DNA of 64,000 bases. Origin: Comamonas testosteroni TK102 (GTDB lineage: Bacteria > Pseudomonadota > Gammaproteobacteria > Burkholderiales > Burkholderiaceae_C). Shown piece after piece: positions 8,846 to 18,256 of this stretch. The stretch is taken from NCBI RefSeq assembly GCF_000739375.1, contig NZ_CP006704.1, positions 4,650,001-4,714,000 on the forward strand, written 5' to 3'. Under the pieces are notes generated by a model. The model did not search any database. It was not told where the DNA came from and saw only the letters and a program-made list of their open reading frames with translations. The stretch's first letter is position 1; the number at the start of each line of letters is the position of its first letter. A program made the translations under genes and the position numbers.

Positions 8846-9662
8846 GGCGTGTTGAGATTTAACGTGAATTGATCACAGCCGATACCAACGTGATGACAGC
8901 AGCGAAGCTGCTGTCTGTCTTGTCGCAGCGCATTGCAATACGTTTGAACTCCTTGAGCTTGCAAAAGAAGTTCTCGATCAGGTGCCGCCACTTGTAGACC
9001 TCTATATCAATCTGCAAGGGCTCTCGCCGATTGGACTTATGTGCAATCACCACTTGGAAGCCCTGTGCCAGCAAGCGTTGCTCCAGCCAGTCTGCGTCAA
9101 ATGCTTTATCGGCCAGCAATGCCAGCAGATCTATGCCTTCAAGCAGTTGCTCTACACCTTGAAGATCATGTCGTTGGCCTGGCCGCAAAACAAATCGGAT
9201 CAAGTTCCCAAGGGTATCTGTCAGCGCCAAGATCTTGGTGGTCAAACCACCTCGACTGCGACCTATGGCCTAGCCCGCAGACCCTCTTTTGCACCCTTAC
9301 CATGCCGGTGCACTCGCACCATCGTTGCATCCAACATCACGTATTCCATGTGCGGTTGATCGCTGACTGCATCAAACAGCTTTTGAAAAACATCAGCTTT
9401 GACCCAGTCGCGAAACCGCTTCAAGACGGTGCTCCACTTACCAAACTCGGGTGGCAAATCTCGCCAAGGGCTACCTGTTCGTGTAATCCAAAGCACTGCT
9501 TCCAAGAAGAGTCGATTGTTGGAGCCACTGCGTCCTCGGTCTCCAACCTTCCCCAAACACAATGGACTCATACGAGTCCATTGTCCATCTCTCAAAACAT
9601 ATCGCATCACCGCGATGATTGTCACGTAGCCGCGGAGATAAAGGATCAAATCTCAACAAATC
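8846..9662 (-). mobile_element. IS5-family (IS427-like) element, copy 1
   Basis: This 817-bp element has imperfect ends built on GTTGAGATTT. It is identical to the copy at 27501-28317 except one base near 9020, which makes Glu in this copy and Ala in the other. The left flank is CTAG, made from the aldehyde dehydrogenase stop codon; the right flank is CTGG. The near identity shows recent duplication or gene conversion. Confidence 0.9.
8859..9607 (-). CDS. IS5-family transposase, two overlapping frames (copy 1)
   Basis: The first frame (9263-9607 from MRYVLRDGQWTRM, possibly starting upstream) holds the N-terminal domain: RSGSNNRLFLEAVLWITRTG, PWRDLPPEFGKWSTV and the first catalytic Asp in YVMLDATMVRVHRHGKG. 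The second frame (8859-9245) holds the rest: ALLADKAFDADWL with the second Asp, then RRHLIENFFCKLKEFKRIA with the catalytic Glu. IS427-group elements join two such frames by programmed frameshifting, here probably near the AAAAGAGGG in 9280-9300 (minus strand). The DDE residues are all visible, so the enzyme may be active. Confidence 0.85.
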
Positions 9663-9705
9663 CTGGTACTCTGACAATCGGAGGTTCTTCCATACTGGCA
9701 TTAGT

Positions 9706-10055
9706 ATGGGCGCTATATTAGCTGCAGTCGCCTGTAACAGCGCTTTCCAAGCCAGTGCAAGCCCCAAGGCGCTGTGTGAGTATGCATCAGCTTCGTGACC
9801 GAACCTTCAGCCTACTATGAGATATTGAGGCCAGTTGCGAAGACCGGCAAGCCACCCATAGTACTGATCCACGGCGGAGCGCGTACCGGTTCCAGCTACA
9901 TGGCGACAGCCAGCGGTCGCCCAAGATGAATACCTTTTTTCTCAGTCTAGGACAACCAGATGGGGCGGCCTGACTGTGCTGGCACCGGTCGCAACAGCGC
10001 CCCGCACTACATCCTGTCGGCGAGACGGCTGTGCAAGGCCTTAGAAAAATGCTAG
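9706..10055 (+). pseudogene. Decayed secreted alpha/beta-hydrolase
   Basis: These are fragments of an esterase-like hydrolase in shifting frames. A signal-peptide-like start (MGAILAAVACNSAFQASAS) is followed by a stop. Then comes YYEILRPVAKTGKPPIVLIH with GGARTGSSYMATASGRPR, the strand and HGG oxyanion region of the fold. Further on, GTGRNSAPHYILS and, one frame over, GETAVQGLRKML continue it. Stops and frameshifts separate the parts, and the catalytic nucleophile elbow is not found. It lies just inside the left IS copy. Confidence 0.6.
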
Positions 10056-10251
10056 ACCCAGCAAGAAGCTCGTTGACTGCAGCATGCGCTTCGCACTCGA
10101 CTACATGTATAGCTAACTAGCCAGCCTTACTACCTGGTTGTTGCTCAAGCGGGTGATTTTTGAAAACAGCGCACTCCACATGACTGACCCATCGGGTTAC
10201 CCGGGTAAGCAAGGATCTATGCCAGTATCCTATCCACACGAGCACCTGGGT

Positions 10252-10278
10252 TGTTAATTTCCACGCAAAACTGGCCCC
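10252..10278. repeat. Solo IS end (IS21-like terminus)
   Basis: TGTTAATTTCCACGCAAAAC followed by TGGCCCC closely matches both arms of the 66-bp element at 45363-45428 (TGTYGATTTCCACGCAAACC). It looks like one end of an IS21-like element left behind by decay. No partner end is seen nearby. The family assignment is from memory of IS21-type ends and is tentative. Confidence 0.4.
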
Positions 10279-10357
10279 CAGGAGGTTCGGATAAGAGTTT
10301 GGACTGGTGTTATGCGGCTAGGCCTAGTTTGTGCCAGTATTTCACAGGACTTGTCGT

Positions 10358-11297
10358 TCAGTCCCACAGAGAGATGGTGCGGATGAAGTCTAAAGCGGCT
10401 TGGGTCTTTTCCCATGCCTCGCACATCGGCCGGAATGGTGTCTTCCACCTGAGCGCCTTCAAGTGCTTGCCGAAGTTGTAGCTTTGAACGAAGGTCTGGA
10501 CATGCTCCCGTAGTTGCTCCAGTCCCTCGTACTCGTACGCCTTGATCGTGGATTCCCTGAAGGTCCGGTTCATGCGTTCGACCATGCCGTTCGTCCACGG
10601 GTGATACGGCTTGGTATGCGTTTTCGCGACGCCATTGAACTTGCAGATGCGCTCGAAGATGTGACCGATGCATGTGTCGGTGACACCGCCTCTGAAGCAT
10701 TCTTGTCCCGTAAAGGACATGCCGTTTTCCGTCAGAAGGGAATGCATGCGGTACAGGAAGGCCCCAAGCACCTGTCGAAGGAACTTTGCTGCATTGGCTT
10801 TCGTGGCCCTGTCAAAGAACGCGGAATGCGTGAATTTGTGACGCGGTCTATGACGACGAACGTGTGCTGTTTGGTGCGGGAGACCTTCATTTCGGCGCTG
10901 TCGATGGGCACGAAGCCCAGCGTCGCTTCTTCAAACTTTCCGTGCCTTTGTGACACCTGCGTTATGGGCTGTCAACTGATTCCGTGACGCTGCAGGCATC
11001 GATGCAAGGCGCTACGGCTGAGCTTGGATGCTGTCCCATGAGATCGTCCAGCGACAGATGCCCTTGCTTGCGCAATGCAATTGCCAAGTGTTCTTACTCT
11101 TGGGAAAGATGCTGGCTTGCTCTGTCCCGAGGCCCCATGGGCTCATCGAGAACCGAGGTGCGTGCACGCCACTTGGCCACGGTCTTGGGGTTGATGCCGT
11201 AGAGCTTGGCCAAGAACCGATGGGAGCCGGTCGCTAGCTGGAGTTCTGCGCGGATACGCGGCGTCGTGCGGGCGCTACCATGCAGGCGGATTGCCAT
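10358..11297 (-). pseudogene. IS481-family transposase, multiply frameshifted
   Basis: The N-terminus at 11297 reads MAIRLHGSARTTPRIRAELQ, then FLAKLYGINPKTVAKWRART, an HTH typical of IS481. A middle fragment (10732-10956) has LGFVPIDSAEMK and HTFVVIDRVTNSR with the catalytic Asp residues. The C-terminal frame (10358-10771) has KTHTKPYHPWTNGMVERMNR and FVQSYNFGKHLKAL. At least three frameshifts divide them, so the gene is dead. Related remnants are at 21288-22080 and 27330-27500. Confidence 0.85.
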
Positions 11298-11414
11298 AGT
11301 GCTTTCTCCTGTTCCAGGCTGAAGAATGCACCATGACTTCCTGGGACCGTACATCTAAGCGACAGAAGACGACGCGAGCGAGGCAGCAATACGTGCGTCA
11401 GGGCCTTATCACGC

Positions 11415-12698
11415 TCATGGTTGAGGAACATAACGGGCGCGCGGACGCCACAGGCCAGTCGCGCCGCGCTGCTCCTGTACGTGCGCCGCCCAACCAGCCA
11501 TGCGCGCCACTAAAAAGAGAACCGCAGCCGACCACACGGGCAGCCGAAGCCCGCGCACCAGACAGACAAGTGCGAACTCATGCCTGGGATGGTCTGCGAG
11601 GTTTTCCTGCGCCCAAGCGACGAAATCGAACACCTGTCTCATGTCGAAAGAGTCGTCAGCCAAGTCGGCGGCGATGGCAAGTAAGTGCCTCGCGCGCGGG
11701 TCGCCCCCCTTGTAGAGAGGATGCGTGAACCCCGGTATCTGCTGCCCGCTTTGGTGAAGGCGAATGGCCTTTTCACGCAACGCAACCGCCGTCGGTCTTG
11801 CCGTCAGAAAGCGGTCAACGATCGCATAGTGCCCGGCGATCTCGGTCCCGGAGCTAGCGCAGATGCCCGCGGAAATACAGTCGAACAGGTTTGCCCCACC
11901 CGATGCCGCGGCCCGAACAGCCAGGGTGCCTGGCGGCAGCTCATGGTCTGCAAGGAGCACCAGCAGCGCGTTCACCGCGCGGCTCCGCTCGAGCGTGGCC
12001 TCGCATCCGAAGGAGCGAATGAGCGTCGACGCGATCAGTTCCGAACGCTCCGGCAGCGTCAGCGCGTGTACGGGGCTGACACAGCCTAGCGCTTGCGCAA
12101 TGGCAGAGATCAGCAGATGCGGCTCTTGCACCACGCCACCAACACGACCGCCGCTGCCCGACAGCTTGCGGGTACGTCCCAGCTCAAGGGCCAGCATTGC
12201 GATCGCCCCATACACTGTGTGCGGGTCGGTGCCGTGCAAAATCCGCAAGCCAGCTTCCCGAGCGCGAGCCAACTCCCGCGGAGGGATTATCCAAGCGCCA
12301 ATTCTGGCAACGTCGAGCGGAGCGCCCCATAGCAACTCGCAAACGCGCTCGAATGGAACACCCTGGCGCGCGAGGTCACTAGCCAGATAGCCTCGGTATG
12401 CTGGGCCAGCCTCGGTGATTTCTGTTATTCCGCTGCTAATGATGGGCTGCCCATGGTCCATCGCGCCAGCTGCCGCAGCAGCATGGCCTGCACGGGCCGC
12501 CGCACGCGCAATGACCCGCTCAACGTCCGCTCGGCTGTATAGGTGCGCTTTGGTCCCGGGCTGAGGCACACTACGAATTGCCCCTCTGCTCACATATGCG
12601 TAGAGCGTCTGTGGTCGAACGCCCAGGAGGGCAAGACTAGCCTTCGCATCAAGGAAGTCAGGGTGTCGAGAGGACGTGGAGTCAGAGCCTGTGATCAT
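11415..12698 (-). CDS. HTH-citrate-synthase-fold fusion protein (putative regulator)
   Basis: This is a 427-residue protein with two parts. Residues about 16-65 form a MerR/excisionase-like helix-turn-helix (SLALLGVRPQTLYAYVSRGA, then GTKAHLYSRADVERV). Residues about 80-427 match citrate synthase. Two catalytic His are kept (H252 in ADHELPPGT, H326 in PGFTHPLYKGGDPR), but the catalytic Asp is Glu (E374 in DHPRHEFALV). Many genomes annotate such proteins simply as citrate synthase family. A homologue lies at 24998-26300, and each sits near a Rieske oxygenase set. I infer a DNA-binding sensor of an acid or acyl-CoA rather than a TCA enzyme, but activity is unproven. The ATG at 12698 is preferred; a TTG at 12731 extends the frame. 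A MarR-type operator lies at 12770-12785. Confidence 0.75.
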   Translation of the reverse strand: MITGSDSTSSRHPDFLDAKASLALLGVRPQTLYAYVSRGAIRSVPQPGTKAHLYSRADVERVIARAAARAGHAAAAAGAMDHGQPIISSGITEITEAGPAYRGYLASDLARQGVPFERVCELLWGAPLDVARIGAWIIPPRELARAREAGLRILHGTDPHTVYGAIAMLALELGRTRKLSGSGGRVGGVVQEPHLLISAIAQALGCVSPVHALTLPERSELIASTLIRSFGCEATLERSRAVNALLVLLADHELPPGTLAVRAAASGGANLFDCISAGICASSGTEIAGHYAIVDRFLTARPTAVALREKAIRLHQSGQQIPGFTHPLYKGGDPRARHLLAIAADLADDSFDMRQVFDFVAWAQENLADHPRHEFALVCLVRGLRLPVWSAAVLFLVARMAGWAAHVQEQRGATGLWRPRARYVPQP

Positions 12699-12769
12699 GG
12701 GGTCCCACGCAATCCAGACCTGCAATGGCAAGGGATTCCATAAAGCGTGCCATATCTACATGGCTCATA

Positions 12770-12785
12770 TTTATTAGCCATCTAA
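12770..12785. promoter_or_regulatory. MarR-type operator before the HTH-citrate-synthase gene
   Basis: TTTATTAGCCATCTAA shares its right half with the porin sites and 13 of 16 bases overall. It lies about 70 bp upstream of the preferred start at 12698, between that gene and the MarR gene (stop at 12938), where the promoter is expected. Confidence 0.55.
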
Positions 12786-12937
12786 TAATTTTACACGACA
12801 GATGGAATCTACCGCAGAGAGCGAGCTTAGCCAACTGCCGCATGGGACATGGCATTTAGCCTATCTACCAAGATTCTCAAAAGCGTCTTGCTCTATGCGG
12901 GTCAGCGCCTAGGCATGAGGGCTAGCGCCTCCACGGG

Positions 12938-13483
12938 TTAAGGCTTTGGGGAACCTTGGACAGCCGCTCTCCTCGTGTCATCTTGGATACACTCGTCATT
13001 CGCAAGATTCTCAATAATCTTCAATAGCGAGCGCCGCACGATCCCGACATGCGCATCCGACAGAGACTTAACCGCCAGTGCGTTAACCTCCTCGGCCATA
13101 GGCACAAGCTTTGCCTTGAGGCGCTTGCCTGCAGGCGTAAGGAATACGTACATGCTTTTACGATTGTCGGGCCGGTGCCTTCGCACGACATATCCTAACT
13201 CTTCCATGGCTTTCAGTGCAATGGCCGTCGTGGGCGCCATCACTCCTGCCTCAACGCTCAGCTCCGCCTGGGTGAGTCCATCCCTTTCCCAGAGGATCCG
13301 CAGAAAAGTCCAATGGCCGAGCTGAACATCGTAGCGCGCGAGACGATTCTGCAGTGACCGAAGAAATGCGCGCGTCGCGTCTTTAACCAAGTGAGCCAAG
13401 CGATCGTCAGGAACGCCCTCATGCCAGTGCTGCAGGATTCGGCTCGCCATCTCTGCTGATTCTGTCCTTGCTTTCTTAGCCAA
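12938..13483 (-). CDS. MarR-family transcriptional regulator
   Basis: This is a 181-residue winged-helix repressor type that usually dimerises on a palindrome and releases DNA on binding an aromatic acid. The recognition region is LTQAELSVEAGVMAPTTAIA followed by LKAMEELGYVVRRHRPDNRK. The wing DNRKSMYVFLTPAGKRLKAK is the MarR hallmark. Flanking helices would form the dimer interface. It lies between the phthalate-cluster LysR and the HTH-citrate-synthase gene, all on the same strand. Four loci in the window carry a matching 16-bp palindrome, making this the best candidate for their regulator. Confidence 0.9.
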   Translation of the reverse strand: MAKKARTESAEMASRILQHWHEGVPDDRLAHLVKDATRAFLRSLQNRLARYDVQLGHWTFLRILWERDGLTQAELSVEAGVMAPTTAIALKAMEELGYVVRRHRPDNRKSMYVFLTPAGKRLKAKLVPMAEEVNALAVKSLSDAHVGIVRRSLLKIIENLANDECIQDDTRRAAVQGSPKP

Positions 13484-13907
13484 TGTTCATCCCTCAATGC
13501 ATACTAACAGACACTTTGCCTGATTTATTCCCCGCAACACAGGCAACGAGCGACTACGTCTACACGAGCCGACAGGCACAAACAAGGGGGAGAAGAATGA
13601 AAAGGTACGAAACCAGGCCAAGCGAGCTTAGCAAATATAGCACTCCGCATTCCTTAGTTCCGAACTCCACCACTGCAGAAACAGAACACGCAGCAATACG
13701 GCACCACAGGCAAAATTGAAAGTACACCTGAGCGGCAGTACCGTAAGCCGCCGACTGTAGGATAACCGCCCCAAAATGACATGCAGCAGTCAGCAGGATC
13801 AGGCTACTCTGTATCTTAAATCTCTGAGGAGGGCGTTTTACAAGAACGTACAAGGTGCCCGCCAAGCGCAAGCCTTGTGCATTGCACCGGCACACATATG
13901 CCCTAGG
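13484..13907. other. Intergenic stretch between MarR and LysR genes
   Basis: This is about 420 bases. A 111-codon minus-strand frame (13560-13895) crosses it but is Cys- and hydrophobic-rich with no family resemblance, so I do not call it. The MarR promoter should lie near 13490-13560. The LysR gene ends at its right edge. Confidence 0.4.
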
Positions 13908-14822
13908 CTAGCACCGCCTTTGCAGAGTATCCCTCACTAGCGTACGCAGCCAACGATGCGCCGGATCCTGATGGTGGCGCCTGTGCCATATCTGAATTAT
14001 TTCCACGCTCGGCGACGCGAACGGCAGCGGGATGGCCGTTATACCTTCCTTGCCGTCAAACGCACTGGCCAGATCCATCGGAATAATGGCTGTCAGCTCG
14101 GTTTGCGGAATGATGGTCAACAGGCCAAGATAATGGGGAACCGTGGCCACCACATTCCGCTGCACGCCCATTGCAGCCATAGCCTTCTCAATGACCTCCT
14201 GGCTACGGCCTTCTGTTCTGACCGCAATGTGCTCCGCGGCTTGGAACGAAGCGATATCCAGCTCGCCGCGCGCGGCGAGCTCCCTGTCGCCCGTGATGCA
14301 CAGAAATCCGCTATTGCGCAACAACCTCTGCTGAAAAACACCTCCACTAGTGATATCGGGAAAGTACCCAACGGCAAGATCGACACCTCCTGATTCCAGA
14401 CCTACCTTGAGCTTTTCCACGATAGGGGACACCGTTCTCAGGCGAACACCTGGAGCCTGCTTGCGTACAGCATTGATCAGCAGCGGCAAATAGCAAGTTT
14501 CGCCGACATCTGTCATGCAGATCGTGAATATGCGCGAGGAAGTACGCAAGTCCAACGCCACCTTGGAAAAAATATGCTGGCGGGCGAGTTCGAGGGCTTG
14601 CCGGATCGGCTCAGCGACCTCCTGCGCCCTTAGCGTAGGCTGCATCTCGTTCTTAACACGCACGAACATTGGATCGTCGAAAGCCTTACGCATCTTCGAC
14701 AGCGCGTGGCTCATAGAAGGTTGACTCAGGTGCAATTGCTCGCCAGCCTTAGACACACTGCGGGTTTCCATGAGCGCTTCGAAGACAATTAGCAGATTCA
14801 AGTCCTCTTGAGAAGGCGTCAT
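13908..14822 (-). CDS. LysR-family regulator (NahR/LinR type) of the phthalate cluster
   Basis: This is a 304-residue LysR-type activator. The N-terminal HTH is LNLLIVFEALMETRSVSKAG followed by EQLHLSQPSMSHALSKMRKA. The effector domain has the NahR-group pattern FTICMTDVGETCYLPLLINA, and the C-terminus IIQIWHRRHHQDPAHRWLR is shared with the LysR at 28318. I take the ATG at 14822; the frame runs on to 15056 but the extra 78 residues do not fit the family. It lies downstream of ophB on the same strand with its own 265-bp upstream region, and probably controls the phthalate operon in response to an aromatic acid. Confidence 0.88.
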   Translation of the reverse strand: MTPSQEDLNLLIVFEALMETRSVSKAGEQLHLSQPSMSHALSKMRKAFDDPMFVRVKNEMQPTLRAQEVAEPIRQALELARQHIFSKVALDLRTSSRIFTICMTDVGETCYLPLLINAVRKQAPGVRLRTVSPIVEKLKVGLESGGVDLAVGYFPDITSGGVFQQRLLRNSGFLCITGDRELAARGELDIASFQAAEHIAVRTEGRSQEVIEKAMAAMGVQRNVVATVPHYLGLLTIIPQTELTAIIPMDLASAFDGKEGITAIPLPFASPSVEIIQIWHRRHHQDPAHRWLRTLVRDTLQRRC

Positions 14823-15087
14823 TTTGTCCACGCTATGCAATAAGTCTATAGTTTGAAAAGTTGTTGGAGTTCCAGCCTTAGCCAAGCACCTTACATGCAC
14901 TGCATCCGGAATCATGCATGCGCATAAGGCCACTGCAAAATGAGGCCAGACACAAGGTACTGTCGTCAGACCAAAGGAGACTCTTATAACACTGACGTCT
15001 TGCTCGCCTGTGGCCATCGCAGAGGAGAGGCCACATAGGGTGGAGCTTCCGACCACTCTGTCCGCACCTTTCTCTTACGCAAGCACT

Positions 15088-16266
15088 TCAGCGCGGCAGT
15101 TCCACGTCTTTACCCGAGCCGGCCGAGTCGAGCAACGCTAGACATACCTCAAGCGTAGCGCGCGCCCATTCGCCATCATGCAGCGGCTTGATCTCGTTCA
15201 CCACAGCGTGGTACAACTCATCAATAACCTCGAAACGGGGCACCACCGGCCGCTGCAACGACCGCCGCTCCTTGGCGAGGTCTGCGTACACGCAGACACT
15301 GTCCGGTAACGGGCGTATGTCTCCGCGCTCGCACGACACCACTATCGGGCCAAAATGTTGGTGCCAGATAGGCTGCGCATCCATTGCGGCAGCCACATAT
15401 CCAGGACCTCCATAGGTAGCAGCAGCCTTGAGGTTCGCCTCCTCCTGTGCTGAGCCCACGGTAGCCAGCTTGCGGCGGGCGGCGCCATATGCCTCAGGAG
15501 ACTTGTCACCGCCCATCTCGCCAATCCAGTCGCACCACTCGTCGGAGTCGAAGTGCCCGTAGCCGTTATAGGAGATGCTGGCGAACGCGCCCCCCTCGAA
15601 CCACAGCAGCGCCGAATAGGCACCCTGGGTAGGACGCATAGGATCCCAGTCACCCGTGATGGCTCGAACCCTCCTGACCCGAGTGCCAACCAGCAAGCGC
15701 ACAATGTCGACTTGGTGAGCAGCCTGACTGAACACCACGCCACCGCCCTCTTCAGTGCGCAGTTCCTCGGGACGACGCGGTCGGTAGAGAAAGTCGGTGT
15801 AATTCAACGCGTGGACCATACGCACGGGCCCCAGCTCCCCGCTCTGCACGATCTCTCGAGCGCTCAGGTAGGGTGTGTCAAAGCTGTGACAATGACCGAC
15901 GATCAGGTGTACCCCTGCATCACGGCAGTGCTGGATCATCTCGTCGCAGTCGCCAAGGGACAGCGCCATCGGTTTTTCCACAAGAACATGCTTGCCGTGA
16001 CGTGCTGCAATGCGTGCCTGCTGCGCATGAAATTGGTGTGGGCTGGCGATATAGATAGCCTCTACATCCGGATTAGATGCCAGGCCTTCAATGTCCGGGT
16101 ACACCGGAGCACGGAAGTCGCTCGCAAATTGAGCCCGCGCCGATTCGCGCGGATCGCAAGCAGCCACCAGCTTTATCCGCGGGTCCTGCTGGAGTGTCGG
16201 CAACATAAGCGTGAAGGCGCGCCCGAGTCCGGCGACACCCAGTCGAAGTTGGTGGCCGGCGTTCAC
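15088..16266 (-). CDS. ophB: cis-4,5-dihydrodiol phthalate dehydrogenase (Gfo/Idh/MocA family)
   Basis: This is a 392-residue NAD(P)-dependent oxidoreductase. It should rearomatise cis-4,5-dihydro-4,5-dihydroxyphthalate to 4,5-dihydroxyphthalate, step two of the phthalate route. The Rossmann fingerprint is [20 protein letters not shown]. The Gfo/Idh/MocA signature [18 protein letters not shown] carries the EKP motif, and [17 protein letters not shown] is in the catalytic domain. It is unrelated to the SDR-type dihydrodiol dehydrogenases of most ring-oxygenase pathways, which is characteristic of the phthalate (Pht4/OphB) branch. Its start overlaps the stop of the reductase gene by 4 bases, and it closes the operon. 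Assignment is by sequence memory plus operon context. Confidence 0.85.
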   Translation of the reverse strand: MNAGHQLRLGVAGLGRAFTLMLPTLQQDPRIKLVAACDPRESARAQFASDFRAPVYPDIEGLASNPDVEAIYIASPHQFHAQQARIAARHGKHVLVEKPMALSLGDCDEMIQHCRDAGVHLIVGHCHSFDTPYLSAREIVQSGELGPVRMVHALNYTDFLYRPRRPEELRTEEGGGVVFSQAAHQVDIVRLLVGTRVRRVRAITGDWDPMRPTQGAYSALLWFEGGAFASISYNGYGHFDSDEWCDWIGEMGGDKSPEAYGAARRKLATVGSAQEEANLKAAATYGGPGYVAAAMDAQPIWHQHFGPIVVSCERGDIRPLPDSVCVYADLAKERRSLQRPVVPRFEVIDELYHAVVNEIKPLHDGEWARATLEVCLALLDSAGSGKDVELPR

Positions 16267-17234
16267 AGGTCGATCACCAATTCGTCTGACTTAGCCCGAG
16301 AGACGCAGATCATGATTTGCTTGTCCATCTCCTCGGGCAGCAATACCATGTCTCGATGATCAGCCTCGCCACTAAGTAGATTCGTGCGGCAGGTGCCGCA
16401 AGTACCGCTCTCGCAAGACGCCGCTGCATTACAGCCATGCTCACGAAGCACAGACAGAATCGACTTGCCGACTGGTACCTCAAACGCCGCGCCGGAGTTG
16501 GCCAATTTTACCATGAAAGGCTTGTCGTCTGGCCGCACTCCTCCGCCTTCGTTAAAGCTCTCGAAATGTACGTTGGTCGGCGACCAGTGCCCAGTCATGT
16601 CGCGCACAGCTTCCATCAGCGGGCGGGGGCCACAACAGTATACGTGGGCGGAATTAGGCTTTTCAAGCTCGGGCCACAGGTCGAAGACGCGCTCAGCGTC
16701 CCCGTGACTGTGGTGGATCCGCACTCGCCCCTTGAGTTCGGGGGCTCCAAGCTCTTCACGGAAGGCTGTGTTTTCGGGAAAGCGCGTCAGATAGATTAGC
16801 TTCCACGGCGCAGGCGGCAACTCACCGAAAGAACGGATCATGGAAAGGATCGGCGTGATGCCAATACCCCCGGCGATAAAAAGGTAGCGCTTGGCGTTAT
16901 CCACCAGCGGAAATGCGTTGGAAGGAAGCGATGTAGGCAGCGTGTCGCCCTCCTGCAGTTGCTCATGCATTGAAAGTGAACCGCCCTGCCCTTCGGGGTC
17001 GCGCTTGACGGCAATAACATAGCGCTTTCGCTCTGTCGGGTCATTGCAGAGCGAATATTTTCGCAGCATGCCGTTAGGGGCTTGCACCTTTACATGCGAG
17101 CCGGGAGTGAAGGGGGGTAGATCGCTGCCATCGTCATGCACCAACTCAAAGCTGCGGATATCGAGCGCCAAGTCGATGATGCGAGACACCCTCAACGGCA
17201 TCTGCGTATCGGAGTGAGTATGCGTAGAAGACAT
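16263..17234 (-). CDS. ophA1: Phthalate 4,5-dioxygenase reductase (FMN/2Fe-2S)
   Basis: This is a 323-residue single-chain reductase that passes electrons from NADH through FMN to a C-terminal plant-type 2Fe-2S centre and on to the oxygenase. The flavin motif is RKYSLCND, the nucleotide motif is [15 protein letters not shown] and the CGP motif is [12 protein letters not shown]. The iron-sulfur ligands are the Cys of [16 protein letters not shown] and a later one in [10 protein letters not shown]. The domain order FMN-NAD-Fe/S is that of phthalate dioxygenase reductase, a class IA system with no separate ferredoxin. It lies between the Bug gene and ophB in the operon. Confidence 0.92.
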   Translation of the reverse strand: MSSTHTHSDTQMPLRVSRIIDLALDIRSFELVHDDGSDLPPFTPGSHVKVQAPNGMLRKYSLCNDPTERKRYVIAVKRDPEGQGGSLSMHEQLQEGDTLPTSLPSNAFPLVDNAKRYLFIAGGIGITPILSMIRSFGELPPAPWKLIYLTRFPENTAFREELGAPELKGRVRIHHSHGDAERVFDLWPELEKPNSAHVYCCGPRPLMEAVRDMTGHWSPTNVHFESFNEGGGVRPDDKPFMVKLANSGAAFEVPVGKSILSVLREHGCNAAASCESGTCGTCRTNLLSGEADHRDMVLLPEEMDKQIMICVSRAKSDELVIDL

Positions 17235-17247
17235 TGTGAAATCTCTC

Positions 17248-18225
17248 TTATTCGGCCTTGAGTTGGGCCCGCTTAGCCGCGTCTGTCACCTGCGTCTTCT
17301 CGGCACGTAGTGCCTGCCTCAATTGCTCCACCGAGCCGCCTACTGGGTCAACACCGGCAGTGCGAAGCTGTTCAATGACTTCGGGCATCTTCACAATCTT
17401 GTCAATCTCGGCATTTATGCGGCTAACCACTGCTTCAGGTGTATCCTTCTTTCCTAGAACCGCAACCGTAAAGGCAAAGTCAAAGCCAGGAATCTTTTCG
17501 GCCAGCGCTGGCATTTGCGGCACTAGAAGGGACCGCGCTGAGGAATTAGTGGCCAGAAGCCGAGCTTGACCTGATTTGACAAACCCCATGAGCGATGGTG
17601 GCGAAGCGAAAACCATGTCAACCTGCCCCCCGATCATCGCAGGCACCGAGTTGGCGCTTCCCTTAAAAGGGACGTGTGTCATCGTGAGGCCTAAGCTAGC
17701 ATTCATGGCCTCTGCCGTGAGGTGGTGGATGCTGCCTGTGCCTGCTGAGCCATAGTTAAGCTCTCCCGGCTTGGCCTTCGCCAGCGCGATGAGTTCCTCC
17801 AGCGTCTTCGCCTTAACCTTCGCATTGACAGCAAGGAACAGCGGAGCCTTGCCGACGAGCGAAATCGGGACAAAATCGCGACCAGCGTCGTAGCTAATCT
17901 TCTTTGTTAGCAGCGGCGTAATCGACAGCATTGGTCCATCGGTCACCAGCAGCGTGTAACCATCTGCCGGCGCCTGCAGTATCGCTGATGCCGCCACCGC
18001 GCCACCGGCGCCGGGCCGATTATCGACGTAGACCGGCTGCCCCAAAACATCGCCCAAAGGGCGAGAGAGGATACGAGCCACTGTGTCAGGAAGACCACCC
18101 GCAGAATAGGGAACTATCAACTTGATAGCGCGGGTCGGGTAGTTTTGAGCGTACGCGTTGGAGCTAAATGCAAAGGGAGCCAGAAAGGCCATCCCAAGCA
18201 ACTTGATTAGGGTTTTGCGTCTCAT
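17248..18225 (-). CDS. Bug/TctC-type solute-binding protein in the phthalate operon
   Basis: This is a periplasmic binding protein of the TctC/Bug family, 325 residues from the ATG at 18225. GGAG lies 9 bases upstream; the frame also opens at a GTG at 18240 that overlaps this ribosome site. The signal peptide is MRRKTLIKLLGMAFLAPFAF, cut after AYAQ. It has YPTRAIKLIVPYSAGGLPDT, VDNRPGAGGAVA and ADGYTLLV. Its place between ophC and ophA1 suggests it binds phthalate or a close acid; known phthalate permeases in other strains are MFS or ABC, so this would be a different uptake solution. Confidence 0.9.
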   Translation of the reverse strand: MRRKTLIKLLGMAFLAPFAFSSNAYAQNYPTRAIKLIVPYSAGGLPDTVARILSRPLGDVLGQPVYVDNRPGAGGAVAASAILQAPADGYTLLVTDGPMLSITPLLTKKISYDAGRDFVPISLVGKAPLFLAVNAKVKAKTLEELIALAKAKPGELNYGSAGTGSIHHLTAEAMNASLGLTMTHVPFKGSANSVPAMIGGQVDMVFASPPSLMGFVKSGQARLLATNSSARSLLVPQMPALAEKIPGFDFAFTVAVLGKKDTPEAVVSRINAEIDKIVKMPEVIEQLRTAGVDPVGGSVEQLRQALRAEKTQVTDAAKRAQLKAE

Positions 18226-18256
18226 GGGGCTTGTCTCCACTTATGTTCTTTTGGAT

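Noticed and set aside
9263..9649. Treating the two transposase frames of the IS5-family copies as pseudogenes
   Set aside because: Both copies show the same two-frame layout with all DDE residues, as expected for programmed frameshifting in this IS group.
11415..12698. Calling this gene an ordinary citrate synthase (gltA/prpC)
   Set aside because: It has an N-terminal DNA-binding domain, a replaced catalytic Asp and a homologue in similar context, so a TCA or methylcitrate role is not supported.
13560..13895. A hydrophobic 111-codon minus-strand frame
   Set aside because: It is Cys- and Leu-rich by composition, has no convincing ribosome site or family, and lies in an intergenic region.
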